Source: Vampirovibrionales bacterium (GTDB lineage Bacteria; Cyanobacteriota; Vampirovibrionia; Vampirovibrionales; JAGQHJ01). From it: a DNA stretch of 21,782 bases. The stretch lies in the NCBI GenBank assembly GCA_025451145.1, contig JANWKX010000119.1, forward strand, positions 1 through 21,782. The letters run 5' to 3'. Below the pieces are notes generated by a model that was not told where the DNA came from, made no database searches, and worked only from the letters and a program-made list of their open reading frames with translations. Shown in pieces: positions 13,396-21,424 of this stretch. Every line of letters begins with the position of its first letter. Within the stretch, counting starts at the first letter, position 1. A program made the translations under genes and the position numbers.

Positions 13396-14538
13396 TTAAT
13401 ATCCATACATGGTTGTCCCGGGCATCATCTGATTCTGTCCAGTGGTATAGGGGGGCATAAAATACTGCCCGACCCTTCCTGGGGCAGAATTACTGAAAGG
13501 CCCTTGGCTTTGATAGTTATTCATTTGAGAAGCATAACCACCATAGTTCGCTCCAGAATTGTTATAGCTTCCATATCCCCCATTACTTCCGTAGCCGCCA
13601 TAGCTTGATCCATAACCACCGTATCCCCCGTTATTTCCATATCCCCCAGGGTTTCCGTACCCGTTGTTATTGCCATAGTTCCCATATCCTCCGCCATTAT
13701 TCCCATAGGATGAGGAGGGGCCATAGTTGCTATTGGCTGGAGAGTACCCTACATTGGCATTACTGCCAGAGGTCTGATTCGAATTGCTGCCTTGAGACTG
13801 AGAGGGGCTACTATTAGAGGAAGGGCTATCTTGATTATTATCGTCAGAAGAGGCGTCTGATGAGGCCGTTGGTCCAGAGCTAGTGGATTGGACATGGGAA
13901 ACGCTGCTTGCGCTGCCACCTCCGTCTCCGCCCTTACTTTTCCCCTGATAGCCGATGAGGCTTTCCAGTCTTAATATTCTTGAGGCCATTCCTGGGGGTA
14001 AGTCAGAGGGTGGGTTCAAAATTTTCAAACCCAAGCTGGTTCTATCAATATGGCTGACCTTGGCTTGATAGGTCATATCATCGGTTGAAATGCTAAACAC
14101 CTGACCGTTATGGAGAATGTAACTTTGTCCTCCCTCAGGTGTCACAATGGCAAGCGAGTTTCGGCCATGGTACATAATGCCACCCAGGGAAAGGCTGCTA
14201 AAGGGATCTTTAGGTTGATCAGCAGGTTTGTCCGGAAGGGGTGTCGTTGGTGAATCGGCTGGTGCTGCATCAGCAGGGGGAACAATGAGTGATAAAAACG
14301 GGTTGGTTCTGGGCAAACTGGCAATCGTTGAAACATCGAGCAGTTGAGGCACTTTCATGACATTTTCGGACATGGCTTGGCCATTGTTGTTTTTCAGCAA
14401 GAGGTTTGAGCCACCGGATGCCCCATGGCTACAGCCCATGAAAAATCCGCCTAAAAGGAGCGCATAAGCCATAAAGCCCACGCTGGAACGGTATAAATGG
14501 TGGTCCATAAAATGGTGTTTTACCCAAAAATCTCTCAA
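13396..14538 (-). CDS. HR-domain lipoprotein of the GspC/PilP type with Gly-Tyr-Asn-rich tail
   Basis: This 380-residue protein is probably the periplasmic partner that links inner-membrane components to the secretin. A signal sequence (about 15-35) ends in FFMGC, a plausible but non-ideal lipobox with Cys36. A proline-rich linker with NPF (79-81) leads to a compact domain at about 112-172 (DPFSSLSLGGIMYHGRNSLA, then IVTPEGGQSYILHNGQVF) that fits the HR domain shared by GspC and PilP: a G-x-I/V strand, then a x-A-I-V-x-P-x-G-x-x-Y-x-x-x-x-G-x hairpin. From about 200 onwards it is low complexity: Ser/Asn/Gln/Asp-rich to 262, then Gly-Tyr-Asn-rich to about 340. PilP proteins are usually under 200 residues, so the tail is unusual. 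Start is TTG at 14538, with AAGGAG seven bases upstream, a strong site. It is first in the operon. Confidence 0.75.
   Translation of the reverse strand: MRDFWVKHHFMDHHLYRSSVGFMAYALLLGGFFMGCSHGASGGSNLLLKNNNGQAMSENVMKVPQLLDVSTIASLPRTNPFLSLIVPPADAAPADSPTTPLPDKPADQPKDPFSSLSLGGIMYHGRNSLAIVTPEGGQSYILHNGQVFSISTDDMTYQAKVSHIDRTSLGLKILNPPSDLPPGMASRILRLESLIGYQGKSKGGDGGGSASSVSHVQSTSSGPTASSDASSDDNNQDSPSSNSSPSQSQGSNSNQTSGSNANVGYSPANSNYGPSSSYGNNGGGYGNYGNNNGYGNPGGYGNNGGYGGYGSSYGGYGSNGGYGSYNNSGANYGGYASQMNNYQSQGPFSNSAPGRVGQYFMPPYTTGQNQMMPGTTMYGY
13519..13749 (-). repeat. Degenerate Gly-Tyr-Asn repeat region in the HR-domain lipoprotein
   Basis: Residues about 264-340 are built from short units such as GYGN, GGYG, SYGG and NNGGYG. 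The DNA repeats follow codons GGx-TAT-GGx-AAT or their variants, but the units are less regular in length than in the secretin insert. Tyrosine is evenly spaced at three to five residues, as in phase-separating or adhesive low-complexity proteins. Confidence 0.8.
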
Positions 14539-14923
14539 AGATGCACTCCTTCCCTTCTAAAAGATCATAACGATGGGACGCTTCTGGCTGCTCATCCAGA
14601 TAATCGAACTTCATGGCGGCAGCGCTCCTCTGTCTGGATGAACTTGATGAATGGAAGACGCGTTATATCAGAGGTGCTAAATCGAATTGCTTGGATGGGA
14701 TGACTTCTGCTGAAAAGGGCGTTGATAATGTGGCAAGACGATAATGGGCCTTTTGATTAAATAATTTGAGTGAGTGAAAAATGTAAACCTTGTCAATAAT
14801 GTGGTTTCGCTAATCATTAAAGTTTCATTAATCACCTTTACTTTGCGATCGGCCTCATTTATATATTAGGATGTAAACTTTCGCATGGTGAGTCAGCAAT
14901 TGTCTTAGTAAAAGGAGGATTTT
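14539..14923. other. Divergent intergenic region between the secretion operon and groES, 385 bp
   Basis: The region has no open frame with a ribosome binding site. It carries the strong AAGGAG of the HR-domain gene, a candidate groES promoter at 14837-14865, and two pairs of short direct repeats: ATAATGTGG at 14725-14733 and 14796-14804, and ATGTAAAC at 14781-14788 and 14871-14878. No CIRCE element (TTAGCACTC with its inverted partner) is present. On the minus strand GATATAAC near 14662-14669 could be a -10 box for the secretion operon, without a good -35. Confidence 0.5.
14837..14865 (+). promoter_or_regulatory. Candidate groESL promoter
   Basis: TTTACT (14837-14842) and TATATA (14860-14865) are separated by 17 bases, a good sigma-70 arrangement, with transcription predicted near 14872 and a leader of about 50 bases. 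The spacer contains GCGATCGG, one base from the cyanobacterial HIP1 octamer. No heat-shock operator of a known type is recognised around it. Confidence 0.5.
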
Positions 14924-15232
14924 ATGCCTGCAACTGTTGTTAAATCCAGTATTAAACCTTTGGGCGATCGGGTTTTAATCGAAATTGAACCTGAATCAGA
15001 GCAAACCGTTGGTGGTATTTTTATTCCTGACACGGCTCGTGAAAAACCCCAACAAGGCGTTGTTCTCGCTGTGGGCCCCGGCAAAATGCTTGAATCCGGA
15101 AAACGGGAAGAAATGGGCATTAAACCGGGTGATCGGGTGTTATTCGCAAAATACGGCGGTACGGATGTTCGCTTAGGTGAAAAAGACTTGAAAATCCTGT
15201 CTGAAAGAGACATTCTGGGTATCCTTGAGTAG
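14924..15232 (+). CDS. groES: Co-chaperonin GroES (Hsp10)
   Basis: This 102-residue protein is the heptameric lid of the GroEL chamber. The family signature is intact: IKPLGDRVLIEIE at residues 10-22, then the mobile loop EQTVGGIFIPDTAREKPQQG, VLAVGPGK, and the C-terminal half with IKPGDRVLFAKYGGTDVRL and a final ERDILGILE. The mobile loop has the GGI-hydrophobic-P form that binds GroEL. A textbook AAAGGAGG at 14911-14918 lies five bases before the ATG. groEL follows after 50 bases and the two form one operon. Confidence 0.98.
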   Translation: MPATVVKSSIKPLGDRVLIEIEPESEQTVGGIFIPDTAREKPQQGVVLAVGPGKMLESGKREEMGIKPGDRVLFAKYGGTDVRLGEKDLKILSERDILGILE

Positions 15233-15282
15233 TCATACCGTCAGAAATAGCTGGTGATAACTAAAGAAAGGAAAATCATCCA

Positions 15283-16914
15283 ATGGCAAAACAAATTATA
15301 TTTGATGAAGATGCACGTCGGGCGATAGAACAAGGTATTGATATCGTTGCCGATACCGTTAAAGTGACCCTCGGTCCCAAAGGCCGTAATGTGGTCCTTC
15401 AAAAAAAATTCGGCCCTCCGCAAATCGTAAACGATGGTGTGACCATTGCTAAAGAAATTGAGTTGGAAAGCAACGAACAAAATGCTGGCGCCCAGTTGAT
15501 CCGCGAAGTATCCTCCAAAACCAACGATGTTGCTGGTGATGGAACCACAACCGCTGCTGTTTTGGCTCAAGCCATTGTCCATGAAGGCATGAAAAACGTC
15601 GTTGCTGGCGCTAACCCAATGGGTATTAAGCGTGGAATCGACAAGAGTGTGGCTTTTGTTGTTGAGGAAATCAAAAAGCAGGCACGCCCTGTTGAATCCA
15701 AAGAAGCCATTGCTCAAGTGGCTAGCCTTTCGGCTGGAAACGACAAAAAAGTCGGCGAATTAATTTCTGAAGCGATGGACAAAGTAGGTAAAGATGGTGT
15801 CATCACCATTGAAGAGTCCAAATCTATTGGCACTCATATGAAAGTCGTTGAAGGGATGCAGTTTGACAAAGGCTACATCAGCCCTTACTTTGTCACCGAC
15901 ACCGAAAGAATGGAAGCTGTTCTGGAAGATCCTTTCGTTCTTTGCGTTAACAAGAAAATCAACCTGGTTTCCGACCTGGTTCCGATCTTGGAGCATGTGG
16001 CTCGTGAAGGCCGTGGCCTGTTATTGATTGCTGAAGATGTTGAAGGCGAAGCCCTTGCAACTTTGGTTGTCAACAACATGAGAAAAGTCATTCGCGCTGT
16101 TGCGGTTAAAGCCCCTGGATTTGGCGATCGTCGTAAAGCGATGCTGGAAGATATCGCTATCTTGTCTGGTGGTCAGTTGTTCACGGAAGACCTTGGGGTG
16201 AAACTAGAAGATGTTGCACGCAATAACTTCTTTGGTAAAGCCCGTCGCGTCACCGTGACCAAAGAAAACACGGTTATTGTGGTTGATGAAACCTCTAAAG
16301 CCAGTGTTGAAGCTCGCGTTAAACAAATCAAACGTCAAATCGAAGAAAGCGATAGCGAGTACGATAAAGAAAAACTCCAAGAGCGTCTTGCCAAACTCGC
16401 TGGTGGGGTTGCCGTGATTGAAGTCGGTGCAGCCACTGAAACCGAGTTAAAAGATCGTAAACTCCGCTTGGAAGATGCTTTGAACGCTACTCGTGCTGCC
16501 ATTGAAGAAGGCATTGTGCCTGGTGGTGGGACCACCCTCTTGAAAATTCAAGGGAGACTGCAAGAGTTTGCTCAAACCCTTGAGCAAGAAGAGCGCACTG
16601 GTGCCGAGATCCTGAAGCGGTCCTTGGAAGCCCCGTTACGGCAGATTGCTGATAACGCAGGCGCCCGTGGTGAAGTGATTGTTGAGAAAGTCAAAGATAT
16701 GCCCCTAGAGACAGGTTACGACGCTCAAAACGATCAGTTCGTCAATATGTTTGAAAAAGGCATTGTGGATCCTGCTAAAGTGACCCGCAGCGCCTTGGAA
16801 AACGCTGCCAGCATTGCTGGATTACTCTTGACGACCGAAGCTCTGGTGGTTGATTTACCGGAGAAAAAGTCTGCAATGCCTGCCGGAATGCCTGGCGGCA
16901 TGGATGAATACTAA
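15283..16914 (+). CDS. groEL: Chaperonin GroEL (Hsp60)
   Basis: The product, 543 residues, is the ATP-driven folding chaperonin. The N-terminus AKQIIFDEDARRAIEQG, the nucleotide-binding VTLGPKGRNVVL, the ATPase motif GDGTTT (85-90, Asp86), the apical domain and the EEGIVPGGGTTLL segment are all present and complete. The last of these reads like cyanobacterial GroEL proteins. The C-terminal tail is short, MPAGMPGGMDEY, instead of the (GGM)n tail of proteobacterial GroEL. Codon choice looks more biased than in neighbouring genes, as expected for high expression. An AAGGAAA precedes the ATG. A long hairpin follows the stop codon. Confidence 0.98.
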   Translation: MAKQIIFDEDARRAIEQGIDIVADTVKVTLGPKGRNVVLQKKFGPPQIVNDGVTIAKEIELESNEQNAGAQLIREVSSKTNDVAGDGTTTAAVLAQAIVHEGMKNVVAGANPMGIKRGIDKSVAFVVEEIKKQARPVESKEAIAQVASLSAGNDKKVGELISEAMDKVGKDGVITIEESKSIGTHMKVVEGMQFDKGYISPYFVTDTERMEAVLEDPFVLCVNKKINLVSDLVPILEHVAREGRGLLLIAEDVEGEALATLVVNNMRKVIRAVAVKAPGFGDRRKAMLEDIAILSGGQLFTEDLGVKLEDVARNNFFGKARRVTVTKENTVIVVDETSKASVEARVKQIKRQIEESDSEYDKEKLQERLAKLAGGVAVIEVGAATETELKDRKLRLEDALNATRAAIEEGIVPGGGTTLLKIQGRLQEFAQTLEQEERTGAEILKRSLEAPLRQIADNAGARGEVIVEKVKDMPLETGYDAQNDQFVNMFEKGIVDPAKVTRSALENAASIAGLLLTTEALVVDLPEKKSAMPAGMPGGMDEY

Positions 16915-16947
16915 GCTTTAGTATTCTCTCAAGCCCTATATCACGTT

Positions 16948-16978
16948 TCAGGCCCTTGTTGTTTCAACAGGGGCCTGA
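16948..16978 (+). terminator. Hairpin downstream of groEL
   Basis: TCAGGCCCTTGTTG (16948-16961) pairs with CAACAGGGGCCTGA (16965-16978), giving a 14-bp stem with one G-U pair and a three-base loop. The following TTGATTGG is only moderately T-rich, so the hairpin may be a weak intrinsic terminator or an mRNA-stabilising 3' end. It lies between the convergent groEL and the single-pass protein gene. Confidence 0.6.
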
Positions 16979-17030
16979 TTGATTGGTCGAAGTGGTTATT
17001 TCGACACAAAAGGTTCTTGTGAAGAAACGT

Positions 17031-18155
17031 TTATTCTTTAACGCCCAGGGCTTTGCGTAAGACAAACACGACGCCTTTGGCTACATGGCTCATCGGATTA
17101 TTGGGCCAAACTTCCGGTTGAGAAACGGGGGCAGTATTGCTAGAGGTTTCAATGGCCGTCATGGCAATGGGCGGATGGTCCGACTGAGAAACGGGAGGGG
17201 CTTCTGCAATCACAGGGTGTTTTGACCTAAATCCTCCAAAGTGATGGTGCAATGTCAGCTTGGAAAACGCTTTCCCCAAAATGCCTTTTCGGTGATGCTT
17301 TTTGGGTTTTCCTAAATTCTCAATCTCTTTCTCCGTGGAGAGCATCGCCATATCAGAGGCATTTAAAATTGTTCGGGCGTCTTGCGTCGTTATATTCTTT
17401 TTATGGGTAGATTGAGGCGAAAGATCCCCTACAGCAAGGGTTTGTACTAAAGGCGCATTGGCGCCTCTCTGTGGGGTCGCATCCGCAATGGGCGTTGATG
17501 ACATGGGGGATAAAATGGAATCGGCCACCATGGAATCACTGCCATACTGTTTAAAATTATCGGCAATGTCGGTCTCTAGCCTTTGAATGAGTCTTGTCAG
17601 CTCATCTAATGGGGCGATGGTCATTAAGGCCTCAGAGATTTTTTGCAGGTGCTCATCTAAGGTATCCATCATGCTGGGCGTAGATTGGGCAGAAGCTTGG
17701 GCCTGCTCGACTGGCGGCGGTTCATGAGGATTGAATTGGACAATTTCAGGTCGATTATCCGGATCAAGCTGTTCAGCCGGCTTTTGAAAGGGCGTTTCGA
17801 CCAATTGATCCGACGTATCACAGTGTTCAAAAAAACCTTTTTGGGGATCCAGCCAAATGCCGCAATTTTTGGTCTTCTGATTCACAATTTTTTTGGAAAC
17901 CTGGGTTCTAAGCGTGCTGGAATCATCAGCAGATGGGGTCGCAGAGGCGTGCTTTGGGAGTTCTTCTGAGGGTTGCAACAGAATGGGTAGCTTCCCCGAA
18001 GTAGATTGTGCAGAAGCGGTCAGGTAAAAATTCTGTAAGGATAATCCAAACACCAACCCTGCAAGGCCAAGGCTCATCCATTTCAAAGCCTTATAGGGCT
18101 TAGCCTGATCTTTCTGCTGGGGTTGTTGATAGAACACCCGTTTTTGATGGTGCAA
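17031..18155 (-). CDS. Unrecognised single-pass exported protein
   Basis: No family is recognised. From the chosen start the protein has 374 residues. A basic, Gln/Lys-rich cytoplasmic stub is followed by one hydrophobic segment (LKWMSLGLAGLVFGLSL, about 24-42), so it is probably a type II anchored or uncleaved-signal protein with the rest outside the cytoplasm. The outer part is mostly disordered and Pro/Ser/Thr-rich. It contains a short ordered patch with two cysteines (KNCGIWLDPQKGFFEHCDT, about 97-113), a helical stretch with heptad-like leucines (about 163-200), a basic His-rich patch (KKHHRKGILGKAF and LHHHFGGF, about 285-309) and a C-terminal amphipathic helix (AKGVVFVLRKALG). The frame extends to TTG 18173, but GGGGAGG is five bases before the TTG at 18155, which is preferred. 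It stands alone between groEL and the fusA terminator. Confidence 0.65.
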   Translation of the reverse strand: MHHQKRVFYQQPQQKDQAKPYKALKWMSLGLAGLVFGLSLQNFYLTASAQSTSGKLPILLQPSEELPKHASATPSADDSSTLRTQVSKKIVNQKTKNCGIWLDPQKGFFEHCDTSDQLVETPFQKPAEQLDPDNRPEIVQFNPHEPPPVEQAQASAQSTPSMMDTLDEHLQKISEALMTIAPLDELTRLIQRLETDIADNFKQYGSDSMVADSILSPMSSTPIADATPQRGANAPLVQTLAVGDLSPQSTHKKNITTQDARTILNASDMAMLSTEKEIENLGKPKKHHRKGILGKAFSKLTLHHHFGGFRSKHPVIAEAPPVSQSDHPPIAMTAIETSSNTAPVSQPEVWPNNPMSHVAKGVVFVLRKALGVKE

Positions 18156-18275
18156 TGAAACCTCCCCGTCCAACGATCCACCTTAAGACAACCGTTCACT
18201 ATCTATTTTCAGGCAAGACGTCAAATAATGGAACTCTTTTTATCGAATTATGTTGCTGTTGATCAACATGACATG

Positions 18276-18307
18276 AAAAAACCACCTGTCTTGAACACAG
18301 GTGGTTT
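18276..18307 (-). terminator. Rho-independent terminator of the rpsL-rpsG-fusA operon
   Basis: Read on the minus strand, AAACCACCTGT pairs exactly with ACAGGTGGTTT across a seven-base loop, and the stem runs into a T-tract of six. It lies 25 bases after the EF-G stop codon. This closes the operon before any tuf gene could be read. Confidence 0.88.
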
Positions 18308-18332
18308 CTCAAATTTGGAAAACAACAGCGCG

Positions 18333-20426
18333 CTAAGCGGTTACTTCCTGTCCTCTGAATTTTGCAATCAGGGGCTCTGCAATGTTGTTTGGAATAGGTT
18401 CATACTGAGCAAATTCCATGGAGAAGGTTCCTCGTCCTTGGGTTTTGCTACGGATATCTGTGGCATAGCCAAACATATCAGCCAGAGGCACCATGGCTCG
18501 AACCCGTTGGGTTTGGGTTCCCTCGATGGGCTCCATCCCTTCAACCCGACCACGTCGGCTGGAGAGATCGCCAATGACATCGCCGATGAATTCTTCCGGA
18601 ACTTCGATTTCCACTTTCATGACGGGCTCTAGGAGTTGAGGGCCAGCGCGTTTAACGCCATCTTTCAACGCCATACTACCGGCAATCTTAAAGGCCATCT
18701 CGCTGGAGTCAACATCGTGGTAACTCCCGTCAAAGAGTTCGACTTTGAAGTCAATCAACTCATAGCCAGCAATGACACCGCCTTGAGACGCTTCTTCAAT
18801 CCCTTTGTTAACAGCGGGGATGTATTCTCTAGGAATGGCGCCACCCACGATTTTGTTCTCGAAGGTGTATCCAGCCCCACGCTCTTGGGGGCGAAGCCGT
18901 AGCCAGACGTGACCGTACTGACCTTTACCACCGGATTGGCGAATGTATTTACCTTCGATTTCCAGTTCCTTGGTAATGGTTTCACGGTAGGCAACCTGTG
19001 GTTTACCCACGTTGGCCTGGACTTTAAATTCCCGAAGCAGCCTGTCCACAATAATCTCCAGGTGAAGTTCACCCATCCCGGAGATAATGGTTTGGCCAGT
19101 TTCTTCATCTTGGCGAACCTGGAAGGTGGGATCTTCTTCTGCCAGTTTGCTTAAGGACAAGGACAACTTCTCTTGATCCGCCTTGGTTTTAGGCTCAATG
19201 GCAATGGAGATAACGGGTGTTGGAATGTGAATGGATTCCAGGACAATCGGATTGTTTTCAATACAGAGTGTATCCCCTGTGGTGGTGTCTTTTAAACCAA
19301 CGACCGCACAGATATCACCCGCATGAACTTCTTGAATCTCGTTACGTTGGTCAGCATGCATCTGAACCAATCGGCTAATCCGCTCCTTTTTGCCTTTGGT
19401 GGCATTCATAATATAGCTACCAGCCGGAAGCGTACCGCTATAGACCCTGACAAAGGTCAGGCGGCCGACATAGGGGTCGGTCATAATCTTAAAGGCAAGC
19501 GCTGAGAACGGCTCATTATCGTCACTTTTACGAATGGCTGTATCTCCGTTGGGCAATATCCCTTGAATGGGGGGGATATCTAATGGAGAAGGCAGCAGCT
19601 CGATAACGCAATCCAATAAAGGTTGAACCCCTTTATTTTTGAAAGCAGTCCCACAGGTCACCGGGACAATCTTAACGTCACAAACGGCTTTACGCAGAGC
19701 GCTCTTGAGTTCTGCTGCGGAGATAGACTCGCCTTCCAGATACTTTTCCATTAAGGCATCGTTGGTTTCAACAATGGCTTCTACCAGGCTGGCATGTGCT
19801 TCATCGGCCTGTTGTTTATAGTCTGCTGGAATGTCTGCAACTTCAACTTCGGTGCCAATATCATTCCTGTAGAGAATAGCCTTCATTTCCAGGAGATCGA
19901 TAATCCCGCCAAATGTATCTTCACTGCCAATGGGCAATTGGATGGGGTGGGCATTAGCGCCGAGACGATTTTTAATCTGATCAACGACACGGGGGAAGTT
20001 GGCGCCGACTCGGTCCATTTTATTGACAAACACTAGGCGGGGAACATTGTATCGGTTGGCTTGACGCCAAACAGTTTCAGACTGGGACTGTACGCCACCA
20101 ACGGCGCAGAAGACTGCTACAACACCATCTAATACCCGTAAGGAACGTTCAACTTCAATGGTGAAGTCAACGTGACCAGGGGTATCAATAATGTTAATCT
20201 GGTGGTCTTTCCAGAAGGTGGTAATGGCGGCTGAGGTGATGGTAATCCCACGCTCACGCTCTTGTTCCATCCAGTCGGTTACAGCAGTCCCTTCATGGAC
20301 CTCACCGATTTTGTGGACTTTACCGGTGTAATATAAAATCCGCTCCGTGGTCGTGGTTTTTCCAGCGTCGATATGCGCTGCAATTCCAATATTCCTGACT
20401 TTTTCGAGGGGTGCACTTCTGGCCAC
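18333..20426 (-). CDS. fusA: Elongation factor G
   Basis: This 697-residue GTPase catalyses ribosomal translocation. The G domain motifs are AHIDAGKT (17-24), the switch II DTPGH (81-85) and NKMD (135-138). Domain IV/V segments such as GQYGHVWLRL and GYATDIRSKTQGRGTFSMEF are intact, and the length is normal. Segments like SKTQGRG and VGGVQSQSETVWRQAN recall cyanobacterial EF-G. The start codon is GTG at 20426, with AGAGGAAACAAGAGAC before it, so the ribosome binding site is either distant or weak. It lies 83 bases after rpsG in the same operon. The usual partner gene tuf does not follow. Confidence 0.98.
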   Translation of the reverse strand: MARSAPLEKVRNIGIAAHIDAGKTTTTERILYYTGKVHKIGEVHEGTAVTDWMEQERERGITITSAAITTFWKDHQINIIDTPGHVDFTIEVERSLRVLDGVVAVFCAVGGVQSQSETVWRQANRYNVPRLVFVNKMDRVGANFPRVVDQIKNRLGANAHPIQLPIGSEDTFGGIIDLLEMKAILYRNDIGTEVEVADIPADYKQQADEAHASLVEAIVETNDALMEKYLEGESISAAELKSALRKAVCDVKIVPVTCGTAFKNKGVQPLLDCVIELLPSPLDIPPIQGILPNGDTAIRKSDDNEPFSALAFKIMTDPYVGRLTFVRVYSGTLPAGSYIMNATKGKKERISRLVQMHADQRNEIQEVHAGDICAVVGLKDTTTGDTLCIENNPIVLESIHIPTPVISIAIEPKTKADQEKLSLSLSKLAEEDPTFQVRQDEETGQTIISGMGELHLEIIVDRLLREFKVQANVGKPQVAYRETITKELEIEGKYIRQSGGKGQYGHVWLRLRPQERGAGYTFENKIVGGAIPREYIPAVNKGIEEASQGGVIAGYELIDFKVELFDGSYHDVDSSEMAFKIAGSMALKDGVKRAGPQLLEPVMKVEIEVPEEFIGDVIGDLSSRRGRVEGMEPIEGTQTQRVRAMVPLADMFGYATDIRSKTQGRGTFSMEFAQYEPIPNNIAEPLIAKFRGQEVTA

Positions 20427-20509
20427 GTCTCTTGTTTCCTCTTCGTTGTTAATGATGTAACAGGCTTAATCCTGATTAATTTCAGAATTTTACACGCTAA
20501 ATAGTGTTA

Positions 20510-20983
20510 TTAGTAGCGGTAATGGGCAAAAGCTTTATTGGCTTCAGCCATTTTGTGGGTATCATCTTTCTTTTTGATTGCCGAACCTTCACCGCGATAA
20601 GCAGAGAGAAGCTCTTCGGCTAATTTTTGTTCCATGGATTTTCCGGTACGCTGAGTGGCAAATCGGATAATCCAGCCGGAGGCCAACGCAGATCCTCTTT
20701 CGGGACGGACTTCAATGGGAACTTGGTAGGTTGACCCACCCACACGGCGCGCTTTGACTTCAACCAACGGGGTGACTCTTTTCAGCGCTTTATGGAAAAC
20801 CTCAATCGATTTTTCATCCGGGATTTTCTCGCCAATCAAATCCAGGGCGTTGTATAAAATACGCTCCGCCACACTTTTCTTACCCCGTTGCATGAGGCGA
20901 TTGATAAATTTAGAGACTTCAACATCATTGAAAACAGGATCAGGGGCTGGAACTCTTCGAGCAGGTTTATACCGACGAGGCAT
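20510..20983 (-). CDS. rpsG: 30S ribosomal protein S7
   Basis: The protein has 157 residues, the standard size, and binds the 3' major domain of 16S rRNA in the small-subunit head. Recognisable segments are MPRRYKPARR, DPVFNDVEVSKFINRLMQRGKKSVAE, VKARRVGGSTYQVPIEVRPERG and the end AHYRY. The start ATG at 20983 has AAAGGAG ten bases upstream. It sits between rpsL (48-base gap) and fusA, the order of the bacterial str operon. In enterobacteria S7 represses this operon by binding between rpsL and rpsG; the 48-base gap here is short and I see no such structure. Confidence 0.98.
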   Translation of the reverse strand: MPRRYKPARRVPAPDPVFNDVEVSKFINRLMQRGKKSVAERILYNALDLIGEKIPDEKSIEVFHKALKRVTPLVEVKARRVGGSTYQVPIEVRPERGSALASGWIIRFATQRTGKSMEQKLAEELLSAYRGEGSAIKKKDDTHKMAEANKAFAHYRY

Positions 20984-21031
20984 AGAAGTTAAACTCCTTT
21001 TTTCTTACGCAAATAAACAGCGGTTCATGAC

Positions 21032-21424
21032 TTATTTCTTGCCAGCAGCAGCGGCTTCGTTTTTCTTGGTGCCATATTTGCTGCGGCCTTGCTTGCGGTT
21101 TTTAACACCGGCAGTATCCAAAGCGCCACGAATAATGTGATATCGGACACCAGGCAGGTCTTTTACCCGGCCGCCACGAATCATCACCACAGAGTGCTCC
21201 TGGAGATTATGACCTTCACCTGGAATATATGCCGTGACCTCGTAGCCATTGGTTAAACGAACCCGTGCCACTTTTCTCAATGCCGAATTGGGCTTTTTAG
21301 GCGTCGTGGTGTAAACCCGAGTACAGACCCCGCGTTTTTGTGGATTGGACGTCAAAGCCGGGGATTTTGTCTTGACCTCAACTTTTTGACGTTCTTTGCG
21401 GATAAGCTGAGCAATGGTGGGCAA
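21032..21424 (-). CDS. rpsL: 30S ribosomal protein S12
   Basis: The protein has 130 residues and forms part of the decoding centre. MPTIAQLIRKERQKVEVK, KRGVCTRVYTTTPKKPNSALRKVARV and RVKDLPGVRYHIIRGALD are intact. The lysines of TPKKPNS and RVKDLPG, whose change gives streptomycin resistance in many bacteria, are the wild-type residues, and the Asp of KDLPG that is methylthiolated in several species is present. Unusually for such a highly expressed gene, the start codon is TTG at 21424. It is well supported by AAAGGAGG about eight bases upstream and by the exact N-terminus (PTIAQLIR). It is first in the operon and is divergent from the FKBP-type gene. Confidence 0.97.
   Translation of the reverse strand: MPTIAQLIRKERQKVEVKTKSPALTSNPQKRGVCTRVYTTTPKKPNSALRKVARVRLTNGYEVTAYIPGEGHNLQEHSVVMIRGGRVKDLPGVRYHIIRGALDTAGVKNRKQGRSKYGTKKNEAAAAGKK

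Noticed and set aside
14700..14923. CIRCE/HrcA operator or cyanobacterial K-box upstream of groES
   Set aside because: Neither TTAGCACTC/GAGTGCTAA nor the K-box pattern is present; GCGATCGG at 14845-14852 is a near HIP1 octamer only.
15241..15717. Open frame on the minus strand opposite groEL
   Set aside because: It is a shadow of groEL; long antisense frames are common in strongly codon-biased genes.
16851..16914. GGM-type GroEL tail related to the secretin's Gly-Met repeats
   Set aside because: The GroEL end reads MPAGMPGGMDEY and shares only composition; no common origin can be argued.
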